Below, in pieces: positions 1 through 8,532 of a stretch of 64,000 nt of DNA. Location: positions 2,294,001 through 2,358,000 of the forward strand of contig OZ241353.1 in the NCBI GenBank assembly GCA_965200375.1, given 5' to 3'. This DNA is from VXYL01 sp965200375 (lineage in GTDB: Bacteria > Pseudomonadota > Gammaproteobacteria > Pseudomonadales > Azotimanducaceae). Under the pieces are notes generated by a model. That model did no database searches. It was given only the letters and a program-made list of their open reading frames with translations, and was not told the origin of the DNA. Both the position numbers and the translations under genes were made by a program. Each line of letters opens with the position of its first letter. Positions within the stretch are counted from its first letter, which is position 1.

Positions 1-533
1 TGACGCCGTCGGCTTGGTACGCGGCGTTCGAACTCACCAAGTTCATCGATGTGTTGCCGGCTAGCTGGCAGGCTGGCGCGATGGAGCAATTCGACGGCGT
101 CGAGACCGGCAAGTTTCTGTTCTTCCTCATCATCATGTGCTTGAAGGGTTCCGCGATCGGTGCGCTGTCCGCACTGCCGTTCGCCATGTTCGCCGACATC
201 CTGGACGTGGACACCGCCCGCACCGGCAAGCGCCGCGCCGGCGAGTTCATGGCGATCTGGTCCATGACCAAGAAAGCCTCCTACGCCCTCGGAAGCTCCA
301 TCGGCCTAATCCTCATCGACTATTGGGGCTTCGACGCCATCGCCGATCCGCGCAACACCACCAACACCGCGTTCGCGCTCCTGATGCTGGCCTGCACCTA
401 CTCGGTGATTCCCGCGGTCTTCAAGTTCGTTGGCATGCCGCTCTTGTGGAAGTACCCGCTGACGGCCGAGAAGCTCAGCGAAACACAGCGGGAGATCGAG
501 GCGAAACGGGCAGAGGAAGCGGAAGCCGCGTAG
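1..533 (+). CDS. MFS transporter, GPH (sugar:cation symporter) family, C-terminal part
   Basis: This is the 3' end of a gene that begins before the window. The frame is open from base 3 with no start needed, and the stop is at 531-533. The visible ~176 residues hold hydrophobic helices (FLFFLIIMCLKGSAIGAL, ALGSSIGLILIDYWGF, AFALLMLACTYSVIPAVF). They also hold the loop ADILDVDTARTGKRRAG, which resembles the conserved loop after helix VI-VIII in MelB/GPH symporters (MFS_2). The tail is charged and Glu/Ala-rich. Members move sugars or glycosides with Na+ or H+ across the inner membrane. The substrate cannot be read from this fragment. Family assignment is fairly secure. Confidence 0.8.
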   Translation, partial: TPSAWYAAFELTKFIDVLPASWQAGAMEQFDGVETGKFLFFLIIMCLKGSAIGALSALPFAMFADILDVDTARTGKRRAGEFMAIWSMTKKASYALGSSIGLILIDYWGFDAIADPRNTTNTAFALLMLACTYSVIPAVFKFVGMPLLWKYPLTAEKLSETQREIEAKRAEEAEAA

Positions 534-563
534 GCGGTCGGTGCCGGGCTTCGGAGGTCGGCC

Positions 564-701
564 TCACCAGTCGGAGACGGCGGCGATCCGATGCCTATCG
601 TTCTCGTTGATGAAGCCGAGGTTCGTCACATGGCGAAGCGTCGCCTCGAAGCCGGTGTGCAGGCGGCTGGCCACTTCCCGAATCCCGTCGGGAGTTGCCA
701 A
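564..701 (-). CDS. possible small ORF or C-terminal continuation of the DUF262 gene
   Basis: On the minus strand a 45-codon frame starts at TTG (699-701) and stops at TGA (564-566). It reads GIREVASRLHTGFEATLRHV then TNLGFINENDRHRIAAVSDW. Codon third positions are mostly G or C, as in the real genes here. The frame is the same as that of the upstream DUF262 gene: the frame is open from that gene's TAG stop (774-776) through to 564. It may be a short downstream gene, a remnant of a longer DUF262 protein cut by a nonsense change, or a chance frame. I do not recognise a family. Confidence 0.3.
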   Translation of the reverse strand: MATPDGIREVASRLHTGFEATLRHVTNLGFINENDRHRIAAVSDW

Positions 702-773
702 TGGTCCGCCCGATGCGCGATCGCCTCTTGGACCAAGGCGGTTAGCATCAGCAACATGGCGGTGAAAGCGTTG

Positions 774-2621
774 CTATTCGGCCTCCTCGACGATGGCCTG
801 ACTCACCTCGTCGACTACCTCGTAGTCCACGGGCGGCTCCTCCCCGTCGTCGGTGATGTCCATGACTACGGGTTTGCCCATGGCCTTCCCAATCCGATCG
901 ATCAGATCCTGCTTCCGCGTCTCGAAGAACCCAGTGAAGTCGTCGCTTCGGAGCATCCTCGGATCGACGAAGTGCGACTGAAGATGGCCATTGAGCTTCG
1001 CTTCGTCGATCTCCGCCTTGCGCTCGATCCGGGCAGCATACTCGCTTGGTGCCTCTCCCCCAATTGTCGTGTTCGTTGATTTGGATAGGGGCGTCTTGTT
1101 CACAATGGAGTCGCACTGCCCCGCATCGATTGCGTTTTTCTTGCACCACGCCTGGGGGAAGATGTGGTGGATATCGACAGCCATGCCGAAGTAGTCGAAG
1201 GCGGCCATCTCGTCCCCCGTCATCCAGTCGCGTGCCCCTTCCCGCAGAATCAGGGAGTAGACGCCCTTGTAGGCGGCACTGATGCGTTTCCGCAAGGAGA
1301 GGAGCCGGTCCGGCTGGAACTGTGCGTCGTCCACAGTTCTGGGTACGATCTCGCTCCCACGTATCCAATCAACGACATCGAGAAGGTCGCGCGCGAAGCG
1401 ACTCTCGGTGCTGCCACCATAGAGCTCTCCAAACACGCCGCACCAGTACCACCGCGCCATCTTGGCCCGTTCACCCTCGGTCAGCACCTTCTTGTCCAAG
1501 ACCGTCAGTACGGCGGCGAGCGGGATTAGCTGACTGCCGTAGGGTAGGAACTTGTCGTCGAAGACATGCTCGGAGTGGAGGAAGAACGCGGCCCGTTCAA
1601 ATCCCTCCATCAGAGGATCGGCCCACCGTTTGTATGCTCCCAGCGTGAGCCTGAGCATGTCCGCCTGTTTGCACCCGATGGCCGGCGGGCGCTCCATGTC
1701 CGGCGTCATCTGCAACGCTTGTTCTCGTCCTGCCCTCGTCTCAAGCAGTGTCACCGCCTGCAGGAAGTCGGTGCTGGAGACATTCCTCAATACTGAGTGT
1801 TTAGTCAGACGTTGCTTGCGCACCTTCCAATCTGGTCGCAGCTCGAAGTCGTCAGCTGCGAAGGTGGCCGTGAGTAGCTCGAAGACGGTTAGCGTCACGC
1901 CGCCCGTGTTCACCTTCTCGAAGACCTGACAGACAGCTTCCTTCGGAGTCTCCCTGCCGAGCTCAATCACAGGTAGCTGATATTGCTCAAACCTCTTTAT
2001 GATTTGCTTGTTGAAGGCGCTCCAAATCTTAAACTTCTCGCTATCGAATCCCCAAAACTCTAGGAAGCCCTCTTGCCACTCATCGGAGTCGAAGACCTCC
2101 TTCAATGGAAAGACCATGTTCTCGTACTCGTACCTCGGGCTCGAGTAGTTCCTCCTAACTTCGTTCCTGAATGTTCGTTCGATGCGGTCCGCCGGCACAG
2201 AGAAAATCGCTTCCTCCCGGTCTGCGTTCTCGTCGAGCGCCATCTTCATGTCGACGTAGTACCAGCGCTTGATCAATTTCCCGCGCTGGTCCCGCGTTTC
2301 CACCGGCTCTCCCAGCAGCAACGACTGAAAGAGGGATGTCAGCCGCTGCTGGCCGTCCAGAATCAGACGGTGGGCCATGTTGTCGGAAGGCGATGCGCCT
2401 TCAAGGGGCCTCTGCTTGAAGCGAATCGAATCGCCACCCGCCTGCAGCATCATCACGGCACCGACGGGATAGGCGAGGGAGACGCTCGCCAGCAGGCTGC
2501 GGATTCGATCGTCGTCCCACACCCAGCCCCGCTGGAAGTCCGGCAGCTGAGCGCTTCCTTCTTCGGCTTCTCGCAGCAGCTTGTTCAGAGGCTCCTTCTC
2601 GATCCCGTAGCTCGCTTCCAA
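774..2621 (-). CDS. DUF262 (GmrSD-type) protein with C-terminal HNH-like domain
   Basis: A 615-residue stand-alone protein. The N-terminal DUF262 domain carries QLPDFQRGWVW (about residues 25-35) and DGQQRLTSL (89-97), the ParB/sulfiredoxin-like nucleotide-binding signature of GmrSD and related type IV restriction proteins. The C-terminal part has DIHHIFPQAW (483-492) followed by NKTPLS and NTTIGG, the pattern of a DUF1524/HNH-type nuclease. Start: TTG with AGAGG upstream on the minus strand. Relatives cut modified DNA or act in anti-phage systems, so a defence role is an inference. No methyltransferase, BREX, Dnd/Ssp or toxin partner lies beside it. Codon use is less GC-extreme than in the neighbours, which hints at transfer. 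Confidence 0.85.
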   Translation of the reverse strand: MEASYGIEKEPLNKLLREAEEGSAQLPDFQRGWVWDDDRIRSLLASVSLAYPVGAVMMLQAGGDSIRFKQRPLEGASPSDNMAHRLILDGQQRLTSLFQSLLLGEPVETRDQRGKLIKRWYYVDMKMALDENADREEAIFSVPADRIERTFRNEVRRNYSSPRYEYENMVFPLKEVFDSDEWQEGFLEFWGFDSEKFKIWSAFNKQIIKRFEQYQLPVIELGRETPKEAVCQVFEKVNTGGVTLTVFELLTATFAADDFELRPDWKVRKQRLTKHSVLRNVSSTDFLQAVTLLETRAGREQALQMTPDMERPPAIGCKQADMLRLTLGAYKRWADPLMEGFERAAFFLHSEHVFDDKFLPYGSQLIPLAAVLTVLDKKVLTEGERAKMARWYWCGVFGELYGGSTESRFARDLLDVVDWIRGSEIVPRTVDDAQFQPDRLLSLRKRISAAYKGVYSLILREGARDWMTGDEMAAFDYFGMAVDIHHIFPQAWCKKNAIDAGQCDSIVNKTPLSKSTNTTIGGEAPSEYAARIERKAEIDEAKLNGHLQSHFVDPRMLRSDDFTGFFETRKQDLIDRIGKAMGKPVVMDITDDGEEPPVDYEVVDEVSQAIVEEAE

Positions 2622-2728
2622 ATCGCTTCCTCTACTCTCTGGTCAGCCTACACCATTCGGCTCGGCCTGCAGGCCCTCACACGCCGCGGTCAGCACGTAA
2701 TCACGCCTCGCAGGGTCCCGCGACCCTT

Positions 2729-3781
2729 TCACCCCTCGATGCCCACTTCCCGGCCGCCGTTTTCCGCCGAGGAGTATAGGGCGTCGAGCATGCGCTGCAC
2801 CGCCAGGCCGTCGGCGGCGGGGGCGAGGGTCGGCGTCTCGTACAGGCAGTGGTCCACGAAGTTGTCCATCTTGCGGGCGAAGATGTCCTCCTTCGGGAGC
2901 CAGGCCGGGGCCCTGTCCACCATGTGGCCGTGCTCGTCGGCGTAGATGCGGGGCGGGTTCCAGCTGGCGCCGCCGGCGTCTCCCATCAGCTCGAAGTTCC
3001 AGGCGTCTTCGCCGTGGAACGCGAAGGCGGCCTCCACGTGGGCGACGGCACCGGTGGCGAAGCGGATGCGTCCCACGGCCAGATCCTCCACCGTGTAGGT
3101 CTTGAAGTCCCAGCCCTTCCAAGCGGATTCCACGCGGTCCGACGGCTTGTTGCCGAGGTAGGTGAACATGTCCGCGACGGCGCTCGTCGGGCGCGGCGAA
3201 CCCATCGCGTAGTGGGCCATCTCCAGCACATGCACGCCGATGTCGATGAGCGGGCCGCCGCCTTGCAGTTCCTTGCGTCCGAACACGCCCCAGTTCGGGA
3301 TGCCTCGGCGGCGCAGTGCGCGGACGCGGGCGTAGAGCACCTTGCCGAACTGCCCGGCGTCGAAGGCCCGGCGCAGGTACTGCGTGCGGGGGTGGTAGCG
3401 GTACTGGAAGCCGATCACCAGCTTGCGGCCGTTGGCCTCGGCGGCGGCCAGCATGCGTTCGCCGGCCTCGGCGCTGTGCGCCAGCGGCTTTTCGCACAGC
3501 ACGTGGCAGCCGGCGTTCAGCGCGTCGATCGCCGGCTGCTCGTGGAGCTTGTTGGGGGTGCAGACGGAGACGGCATCCAGCTTCTCGGCGGCGAGCATGG
3601 CTGGCCACTCGGCGTACATCCCGGGAATGTCGAACCGCTGCTGGTGGCGCAGCATCCCTTCCCGGGAGACGTCCGCCATCGCCACCAGCTCCACGTCGTC
3701 CCGGCGGGCGAGTTCCTGCAAGTGGGCGCCGGCGATGCCGCCGGCGCCGATGAAGCCGTAGCGGAGCTTGCGGACGGCCAT
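2729..3781 (-). CDS. Gfo/Idh/MocA family oxidoreductase
   Basis: 350 residues. An N-terminal Rossmann fold shows GFIGAGGIAGAHL (about 8-20) for NAD(P). The Gfo/Idh/MocA signature EKPLAHS and the sequence GFQYRYHPRTQYLRRA follow. The C-terminal half is the family's mixed beta-sheet substrate domain. Such enzymes oxidise or reduce sugars, inositols or related cyclic polyols using NAD(P), and the exact substrate is not evident. It is the last gene of a minus-strand run (5853-6848, dapD, epoxide hydrolase, this gene). Its start lies 17 nt past the epoxide hydrolase stop. The ATG at 3779-3781 begins MAVRKLRYGFIGAG, which fits the family start. The frame is open further upstream, but that part is a shadow of the hydrolase. 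Confidence 0.85.
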   Translation of the reverse strand: MAVRKLRYGFIGAGGIAGAHLQELARRDDVELVAMADVSREGMLRHQQRFDIPGMYAEWPAMLAAEKLDAVSVCTPNKLHEQPAIDALNAGCHVLCEKPLAHSAEAGERMLAAAEANGRKLVIGFQYRYHPRTQYLRRAFDAGQFGKVLYARVRALRRRGIPNWGVFGRKELQGGGPLIDIGVHVLEMAHYAMGSPRPTSAVADMFTYLGNKPSDRVESAWKGWDFKTYTVEDLAVGRIRFATGAVAHVEAAFAFHGEDAWNFELMGDAGGASWNPPRIYADEHGHMVDRAPAWLPKEDIFARKMDNFVDHCLYETPTLAPAADGLAVQRMLDALYSSAENGGREVGIEG

Positions 3782-3798
3782 CAGGCGAAGCAGGCCGG

Positions 3799-4995
3799 CT
3801 AGGGCCGCATCAGCGCGAAGCAGGCCCGCAGCTCGGCCACGAACAGTTCCGGCTGCTCGAAGGCGGCGAAGTGGCCGCCCTTCTCCAGTTCGTTCCAGTA
3901 GACGATGTTGGCGAAGCGCTGCTCGGCCCAGCTGCGGGGCGTCGGCACGATCTCCTTCGGGAAGATGCTGCAACCGGTGGGCAGCGTCACCTTCTGCTCG
4001 GCCTCTCTGCCATCCTGACGACGCTTGCCGCCGCCGAAGGCGCGGTTGAAGCTCTCCCAGTAGAGGCGCGCGGAGGATGCGCCGCTGGCGGTCAGCCAGT
4101 AGAACATCACGTTGTCCAAGAGTTCCTCGCGGCTGACGGCGTTCTCGGGATGGCCCCGGCAGTCCGTCCACTCGTAGAACTTTTCGATCACCCAGGCAGC
4201 CTGCCCCATCGGCGAATCCACCAGGCCGTAGCCCAGGGTCTGGGGGCGGGTGCTCTGCTGCTTGGAGTAGCCGGTGCCCCACTCCTGGTGACGACGGCCG
4301 CTGGCGAATGCCTGCTTGTCCCGCTCGGTGGGGTTCTTGCGCGCCGCCCCGGTGGGGCTGGCGCTCGGCATGTTCAAGTGGATGCCGACGCAGCCGTTGC
4401 TGCTCTGTTCGGTCTGCCCGGCCTGCATGGCGATGGCCGTCGTCACCGTCGCGCCCCAGTCGCCGCCCTGGGCGACGTAGCGCGGGTACCCCAGTCGCGC
4501 CATCAGCGCGTCCCAGGCCGCGGCGATGCGGCCGACGCCCCAGCCGGTGGCGGCGGGCTTGGCGCTGAAGCCGTAGCCCGGCAGGGACGGGCAGACCACG
4601 TGGAAGGCGTCCGCGGCGCTGCCGCCGTGGGCGGCGGGGTCCGCCAGCGGCTCGATCGCCTTGTGGAACTCCGCCACGGATCCCGGCCAGCCGTGGGTGA
4701 CGAGCAGCGGCATGGCGTCCGCGTTGGGGCTGCGGCGGTGGATGAAGTGGATGTCGAGGCCGTCGAGGGTGGTCACGAACTGCGGGAAGCGGTTGAAGTA
4801 CGCCTCCCGCGCCCGCCAGTCGTAGTCGTGCAGCCAGGTGTCCCGCAGCGTCTTCGCGTAGGCGAGCGGCAGGCCCTGGCTCCAGTCGTCCGGCGTCTCG
4901 GCGTCCGGCCAGCGGGTGTTCTCGAGGCGGTGCCTCAAGTCGGCGAGGGCCGCCTCGTCGGCGTGGATTCGGTATTCGCGGATGGCGTCGGTCAT
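3799..4995 (-). CDS. epoxide hydrolase (alpha/beta hydrolase with EHN domain)
   Basis: 398 residues, the usual length for microsomal-type epoxide hydrolases. The N-terminal EHN region (about 1-90) includes LRHRLENTRWPD. The oxyanion motif HGWPGS is at 101-106. The nucleophile is Asp179 in GGDWGATV, and the catalytic His is about residue 375 in GGHFAAFE. The enzyme would hydrolyse an epoxide to a vicinal diol through an Asp ester intermediate in the cytoplasm. It starts 6 nt after the dapD stop, so the two are probably co-transcribed. The substrate is unknown. The full catalytic set appears present. Confidence 0.9.
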   Translation of the reverse strand: MTDAIREYRIHADEAALADLRHRLENTRWPDAETPDDWSQGLPLAYAKTLRDTWLHDYDWRAREAYFNRFPQFVTTLDGLDIHFIHRRSPNADAMPLLVTHGWPGSVAEFHKAIEPLADPAAHGGSAADAFHVVCPSLPGYGFSAKPAATGWGVGRIAAAWDALMARLGYPRYVAQGGDWGATVTTAIAMQAGQTEQSSNGCVGIHLNMPSASPTGAARKNPTERDKQAFASGRRHQEWGTGYSKQQSTRPQTLGYGLVDSPMGQAAWVIEKFYEWTDCRGHPENAVSREELLDNVMFYWLTASGASSARLYWESFNRAFGGGKRRQDGREAEQKVTLPTGCSIFPKEIVPTPRSWAEQRFANIVYWNELEKGGHFAAFEQPELFVAELRACFALMRP

Positions 4996-5001
4996 GGGCG
5001 T

Positions 5002-5835
5002 TCAATCCCGCAGCAGTTCGTTGATGGAAGTCTTGGCGCGGGTGCGTTCGTCCACGCGCTTGATGACGACGGCGCAGGAAAGGCTCGGCCGCGGCGCGCC
5101 GTCCACGTCGCCGCCGCCCAGGGAACCCGCCACCACCACCGAGTAGGCCGGCACCCGTCCGGTGGCGATCTCGCCGCTGGTGCGATCCACGATCTTCGTG
5201 GAAGCGCCGATGAAGACGCCCATGCCGAGCACGGCGCCTTCTTCCACCACCACCCCTTCCACCACTTCCGAGCGGGCGCCGATGAAGCAGTTGTCCTCCA
5301 CGATCACCGGATTCGCCTGCAGCGGCTCGAGCACGCCGCCGATGCCGGCGCCGCCGGAGATGTGGCAGCCCTCGCCGATCTGGGCGCAGGAGCCGACGGT
5401 GGCCCAGGTGTCCACCATCGTGCCGCGCCCCACGTAGGCGCCGACGTTGACGAAGCTCGGCATCAGCACCACGGAGGGCGCGATGTAGGCGGCGTGGCGC
5501 ACCACGGCGCCGGGCACGGCGCGAAAGCCGGCGCGGCGGAAGCGCTCCGCGTCCCAGCCCCGGAACTTGGTGGGCACCTTGTCCCACCAGTGGCCGTCCT
5601 CCGGCGCGCCGGGCATGGCGCGCATGGCGTTCAAGGCGAAGCTCAGCAGCACCGCCTTCTTCAGCCACTGGTGTACGCGCCACTCGCCGTCGATCTTCTC
5701 GGCCACCCGGGCCTCGCCGGAATCCAGCGCGGCGAGGGCGGCGTCCACGGCGTCGCGCACCGGGCCCCTGGTGTCCGACGTTATTTCGTCCCGCGCTTCC
5801 CAGGCGGCGTCGATGGCGGCTTCGAGATCGCGCAC
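5002..5835 (-). CDS. dapD: 2,3,4,5-tetrahydropyridine-2,6-dicarboxylate N-succinyltransferase
   Basis: 277 residues against 274 in E. coli, and closely similar throughout. Visible matches include LDSGEARVAEKIDGEW, HQWLKKAVLLSF, DTWATVGSCAQIG and the left-handed beta-helix hexapeptide run through GGVLEPLQANPVIVEDNCFI, ending INELLRD. It transfers succinyl from succinyl-CoA to tetrahydrodipicolinate in lysine/diaminopimelate synthesis. I chose the GTG at 5833-5835 because the protein then begins MRDLEAAIDAAWEAR, which aligns with the E. coli N-terminus. The Shine-Dalgarno signal is weak, and translation may be coupled to the oxidoreductase gene that ends 17 nt upstream. The usual dap neighbours are absent, which is odd. 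Confidence 0.95.
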   Translation of the reverse strand: MRDLEAAIDAAWEARDEITSDTRGPVRDAVDAALAALDSGEARVAEKIDGEWRVHQWLKKAVLLSFALNAMRAMPGAPEDGHWWDKVPTKFRGWDAERFRRAGFRAVPGAVVRHAAYIAPSVVLMPSFVNVGAYVGRGTMVDTWATVGSCAQIGEGCHISGGAGIGGVLEPLQANPVIVEDNCFIGARSEVVEGVVVEEGAVLGMGVFIGASTKIVDRTSGEIATGRVPAYSVVVAGSLGGGDVDGAPRPSLSCAVVIKRVDERTRAKTSINELLRD

Positions 5836-5852
5836 TGGTCTGGCCAGGACGG

Positions 5853-6848
5853 CTACGTGCCCCGCACCTTCATGCCGGCGGCGCGGTAGGCGCTGTCGAT
5901 CAGCCGCATCTGCTTCACCGCGTCCGCGGCGTCCGTGGGCAGCCGCTCGCCGGTGCGGAAGGCGTGCACGAAGGCGTCCAGCTGGTAGTCGTAGGTGGTG
6001 CGCCTGTCGAGCGTCGTGGTCTTGGTTTCGCCCCCCGCTTCCAGGCGGATCTCGTGGCCCATGTGCGGCACCAGCGGGTTGACGACGGTGAGCTTGCCTT
6101 GCGTGCCTTCGGCCACCAGCTCGGCCTGGTAGCGGTCGCCCTTCATCATCGAGCCGACGACGCTGCCGGTGGCGCCGCTGGGGAACTTGAGTTCCGCCGT
6201 CAGGCGCAGGTCCACGTCCGGCGGCCCTTCCACGGCTTCGGCGGAGACCACCTCCGGTTCCTCGCTGGTGAAGTGCCGGGCCCAGGAGAGCGGGTAGCAG
6301 CCCATGTCCATGGTCGCGCCGCCGCCGGTGGCGTAGATCATGCGGATGCTGTTCGCCGGCATGCCGCGATCCCCCACCGGCGCGTAGAAGGAACCCGCGA
6401 GGCGCACCAGGTCGCCGAGGACGCCGGACTGGTAGACGTCCAGCGCCCGCAGGAACACCGGGTGGTAGCGGTAGTGGAACGCCTCGATCAGGAGCACGCC
6501 GGCCCGTTCGGCGGCCTCGGCCATGGCCGCCGCCTCCCGCGCGTTCAGCGCGAAGGACTTCTCGCACAGCACCGGCTTGCCGGAGGCGATGGCGGCCAGC
6601 GTCCAGTCGTGGTGGTGGCTGATGGGCAGGGGGTTGTAGACGGCGTTGACGTCCGGGTGGTCGATGACCGCCTGGTAGCCGTCCAGCACATGGGCGATGC
6701 CGTGCTGCTCGGCCATGGCCGCGGCCCGGCTGCGATCTCGGGCCGCGATGGCCACCACGTCGACGTCCGCATTGCGGCTCGCCGGGCCCAGGAGGGCGCC
6801 CGGGGCGATGTTCGCCGCGCCAAGGGTGCCGAATCGAATCTCCGCCAT
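5853..6848 (-). CDS. Gfo/Idh/MocA family oxidoreductase
   Basis: 331 residues, the first gene of the minus-strand run. The N-terminal nucleotide-binding fold reads FGTLGAANIAPGALLGPA. EKSFALN stands in place of the usual EKP motif. EAFHYRYHPVFLR and GGGATMDMGCYPL follow, typical of the dimeric dihydrodiol dehydrogenase/glucose-fructose oxidoreductase branch. An NAD(P)-dependent sugar or diol dehydrogenase is likely; the substrate cannot be told. It is only moderately similar to the oxidoreductase at 2729-3781, so the two are not a recent duplication. The start ATG at 6846-6848 gives MAEIRFGTLGAANI. It is divergent from the acyltransferase at 7011. Confidence 0.85.
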   Translation of the reverse strand: MAEIRFGTLGAANIAPGALLGPASRNADVDVVAIAARDRSRAAAMAEQHGIAHVLDGYQAVIDHPDVNAVYNPLPISHHHDWTLAAIASGKPVLCEKSFALNAREAAAMAEAAERAGVLLIEAFHYRYHPVFLRALDVYQSGVLGDLVRLAGSFYAPVGDRGMPANSIRMIYATGGGATMDMGCYPLSWARHFTSEEPEVVSAEAVEGPPDVDLRLTAELKFPSGATGSVVGSMMKGDRYQAELVAEGTQGKLTVVNPLVPHMGHEIRLEAGGETKTTTLDRRTTYDYQLDAFVHAFRTGERLPTDAADAVKQMRLIDSAYRAAGMKVRGT

Positions 6849-6941
6849 GATGCGCGCCGCCCCTTCCCGTTCCTCTTCTCGCCCTGCCGGCAGGCACGGC
6901 CGTGCAGCGGCAAGAGCGCCGCCGAAGGCCGTTCGGCGGGT

Positions 6942-6970
6942 TTGCTCACAGGTTGTTCGCCCACTATGGT
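6942..6970 (+). promoter_or_regulatory. putative sigma-70 promoter for the acyltransferase gene
   Basis: A -35 box TTGCTC (6942-6947), a 17-nt spacer and a -10 box TATGGT (6965-6970). A start site near 6977 would leave a ~34-nt leader containing a GGAGG ribosome site at 6998-7002. The upstream ATG at 6966 overlaps the -10 box and is therefore an unlikely translation start. Confidence 0.5.
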
Positions 6971-7010
6971 AGCCGCTTGGCGACGTTCGAGGGGAACGGA
7001 GGCCATCTCG

Positions 7011-7847
7011 TTGCTCGGTTCCGTCATCGAAGCGGCCAGCCGCGCCCGGCTCGACCAGCTGCACCGGCTGGCGGACCATGTGGGAGCGCCGCTCGCCAGC
7101 ATCGCCTACCGTCGCCGCATCGTCGCCAAGAACCTGGCCCGGGCCTTCCCGCAGGCGGACCAGGAGGCGCTGACGGACGCCTTCTATCGCAGCTTCGCGC
7201 AGGTGTGCGTGGAGGTGGTGCGGGCGCTGGCGATGGAGCCGGCGGAGCTCCGGCGGCGCGTGGCCATCGACGGCGCCGAACGGCTGAACGACGGCGGCCT
7301 GCTGCTGATGGCCCACCACGGCAATCTGGTGTGGGCGGTGACGGCGCTGGCGAGCGGGCTGCGGGTGCCGGTTTCCGTGGTCTACAAGCTGCCCCACCTG
7401 CCGGCCATGCGCAGCCTGCTGCTGGCCATCGCCGAGCGCTTCGACGTGGATCCGGTGCCGGTGAAGGCGCTGCGCAAGCGGCTGGTGGCGGCGCGCCAGC
7501 AACAACGGGTGTGGACGCTGGTGGCGGACCAGCGCCCCGGCGACGGCTGCCACGCCGCACGCCTATGCGGCCAGCGCACCGCCTTCCACATGGGACCCGA
7601 ACGCATCGCCAGGGCCCTGAAGCTGCCCGTCTACTATCTCTCCTGCCGCCGGACCGCCCCCGGCATGTACCAGTGCGCCGTGGAGCGCATCGCCGAGCCC
7701 CCCTACGGCGCCGAGGGCTGCGTAGTGGAGGCGTACGCGGCGAAGGTGCAGGCGGACATCGACCACGCCCCGGCGGACTGGCTGTGGTCCCACGACCGCT
7801 GGCGCCACGCCTCCGGCAGCTCTCGAACGCCTGCACTCAAGAGGTAG
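7011..7847 (+). CDS. LpxL/HtrB-like lysophospholipid (lipid A) acyltransferase family
   Basis: 278 residues from the TTG at 7011, which sits 8 nt after a clear GGAGG. A longer frame from the ATG at 6966 is possible. Family features are AYRRRIVAKNLARAFP near the N-terminus, LLLMAHHGNLVWAV, VSVVYKLPHLPAMRSLL, VADQRPGD and HMGPERIARALKLPVYYL. These enzymes add secondary acyl chains to lipid A or related lipids at the inner membrane. The usual H-x4-E/D catalytic pair (HxGNWE) reads HHGNLVW here, so the acidic residue is missing. Activity may be altered or lost. No membrane anchor is obvious at the N-terminus. Confidence 0.75.
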   Translation: MLGSVIEAASRARLDQLHRLADHVGAPLASIAYRRRIVAKNLARAFPQADQEALTDAFYRSFAQVCVEVVRALAMEPAELRRRVAIDGAERLNDGGLLLMAHHGNLVWAVTALASGLRVPVSVVYKLPHLPAMRSLLLAIAERFDVDPVPVKALRKRLVAARQQQRVWTLVADQRPGDGCHAARLCGQRTAFHMGPERIARALKLPVYYLSCRRTAPGMYQCAVERIAEPPYGAEGCVVEAYAAKVQADIDHAPADWLWSHDRWRHASGSSRTPALKR

Positions 7848-7891
7848 CATGTGCGTTTGGCTGATGCAGCTGCCTTCACTTAGAGACGATC

Positions 7892-8524
7892 ATGGACAGC
7901 GTTTTCATTTACTGGGACAACTCCAACATCTTCATCGGCGCGCAGTACGTGGCGATGGAGCGGGAAGGCCAGGGCGCCCGCTCCCGGGTACGCATCCACT
8001 TCGACCACCTGCTGGAGCTGGCGCGGGCGGAACGGCCCATCGAACATGCCACTGCGGTCGGCTCGGTGCCGCCGGAACTCCGGCATGTGTGGAATCGCCT
8101 GGAAAACGCCGGCGTCACGGTGCAGCTGTTGGAACGCGGCTCGCTGCATGGCCGGGAGCAAGGCGTCGACCAGGCCCTGCAGACGGCCATGCTCAGGGAC
8201 GGGTTCGACTACAACGGCAACCCCGGCACCGCGGTGATGCTCACCGGCGACGGCGCCGGATTCGACGACGGCGTTGGCTTCCACGCGGATTTGGAACGGA
8301 TGCGGCGGCGCGGCTGGCGCATGGAAGTGCTGTCGTGGCGGCACAGCTGCAACCGGCGGATGCGGGAGTGGGCGGAAGCGAACGGCACGTTCGTGACGCT
8401 GGACGACTTCTACGACAGCGTCACCTTTCTGGAAATCCCTGCGGCTGGGCAGCCGGCAGCGGAGCCCCGCGATGCGGTTCCCGTCGACTTGCGCAAGCGC
8501 TTGCGGACCGTTGGGACCCGATAG
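7892..8524 (+). CDS. NYN domain (PIN-like RNase) protein
   Basis: 210 residues. Acidic motifs of the NYN/PIN-like nuclease fold are in order: IYWDNSNIFIGA (about 6-17), GREQGVDQALQTAML (about 87-101), and VMLTGDGAGFDDGV (about 114-127). A helix/strand pair WRMEVLSWRHSCNRRM follows. The aspartates at these positions normally bind Mg2+ and cleave RNA. No extra domain is seen; the C-terminus is a short Pro/Ala-rich tail. The gene ends 8 nt before the DUF4344 start, so the two are probably translated together. The RNA target is unknown. Confidence 0.8.
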   Translation: MDSVFIYWDNSNIFIGAQYVAMEREGQGARSRVRIHFDHLLELARAERPIEHATAVGSVPPELRHVWNRLENAGVTVQLLERGSLHGREQGVDQALQTAMLRDGFDYNGNPGTAVMLTGDGAGFDDGVGFHADLERMRRRGWRMEVLSWRHSCNRRMREWAEANGTFVTLDDFYDSVTFLEIPAAGQPAAEPRDAVPVDLRKRLRTVGTR

Positions 8525-8532
8525 GAGATCCG

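Noticed and set aside
3782..5683. Fusion of the oxidoreductase with upstream sequence into a 984-residue protein
   Set aside because: The upstream part is the out-of-frame reading of the epoxide hydrolase and dapD; the real start is at 3779-3781.
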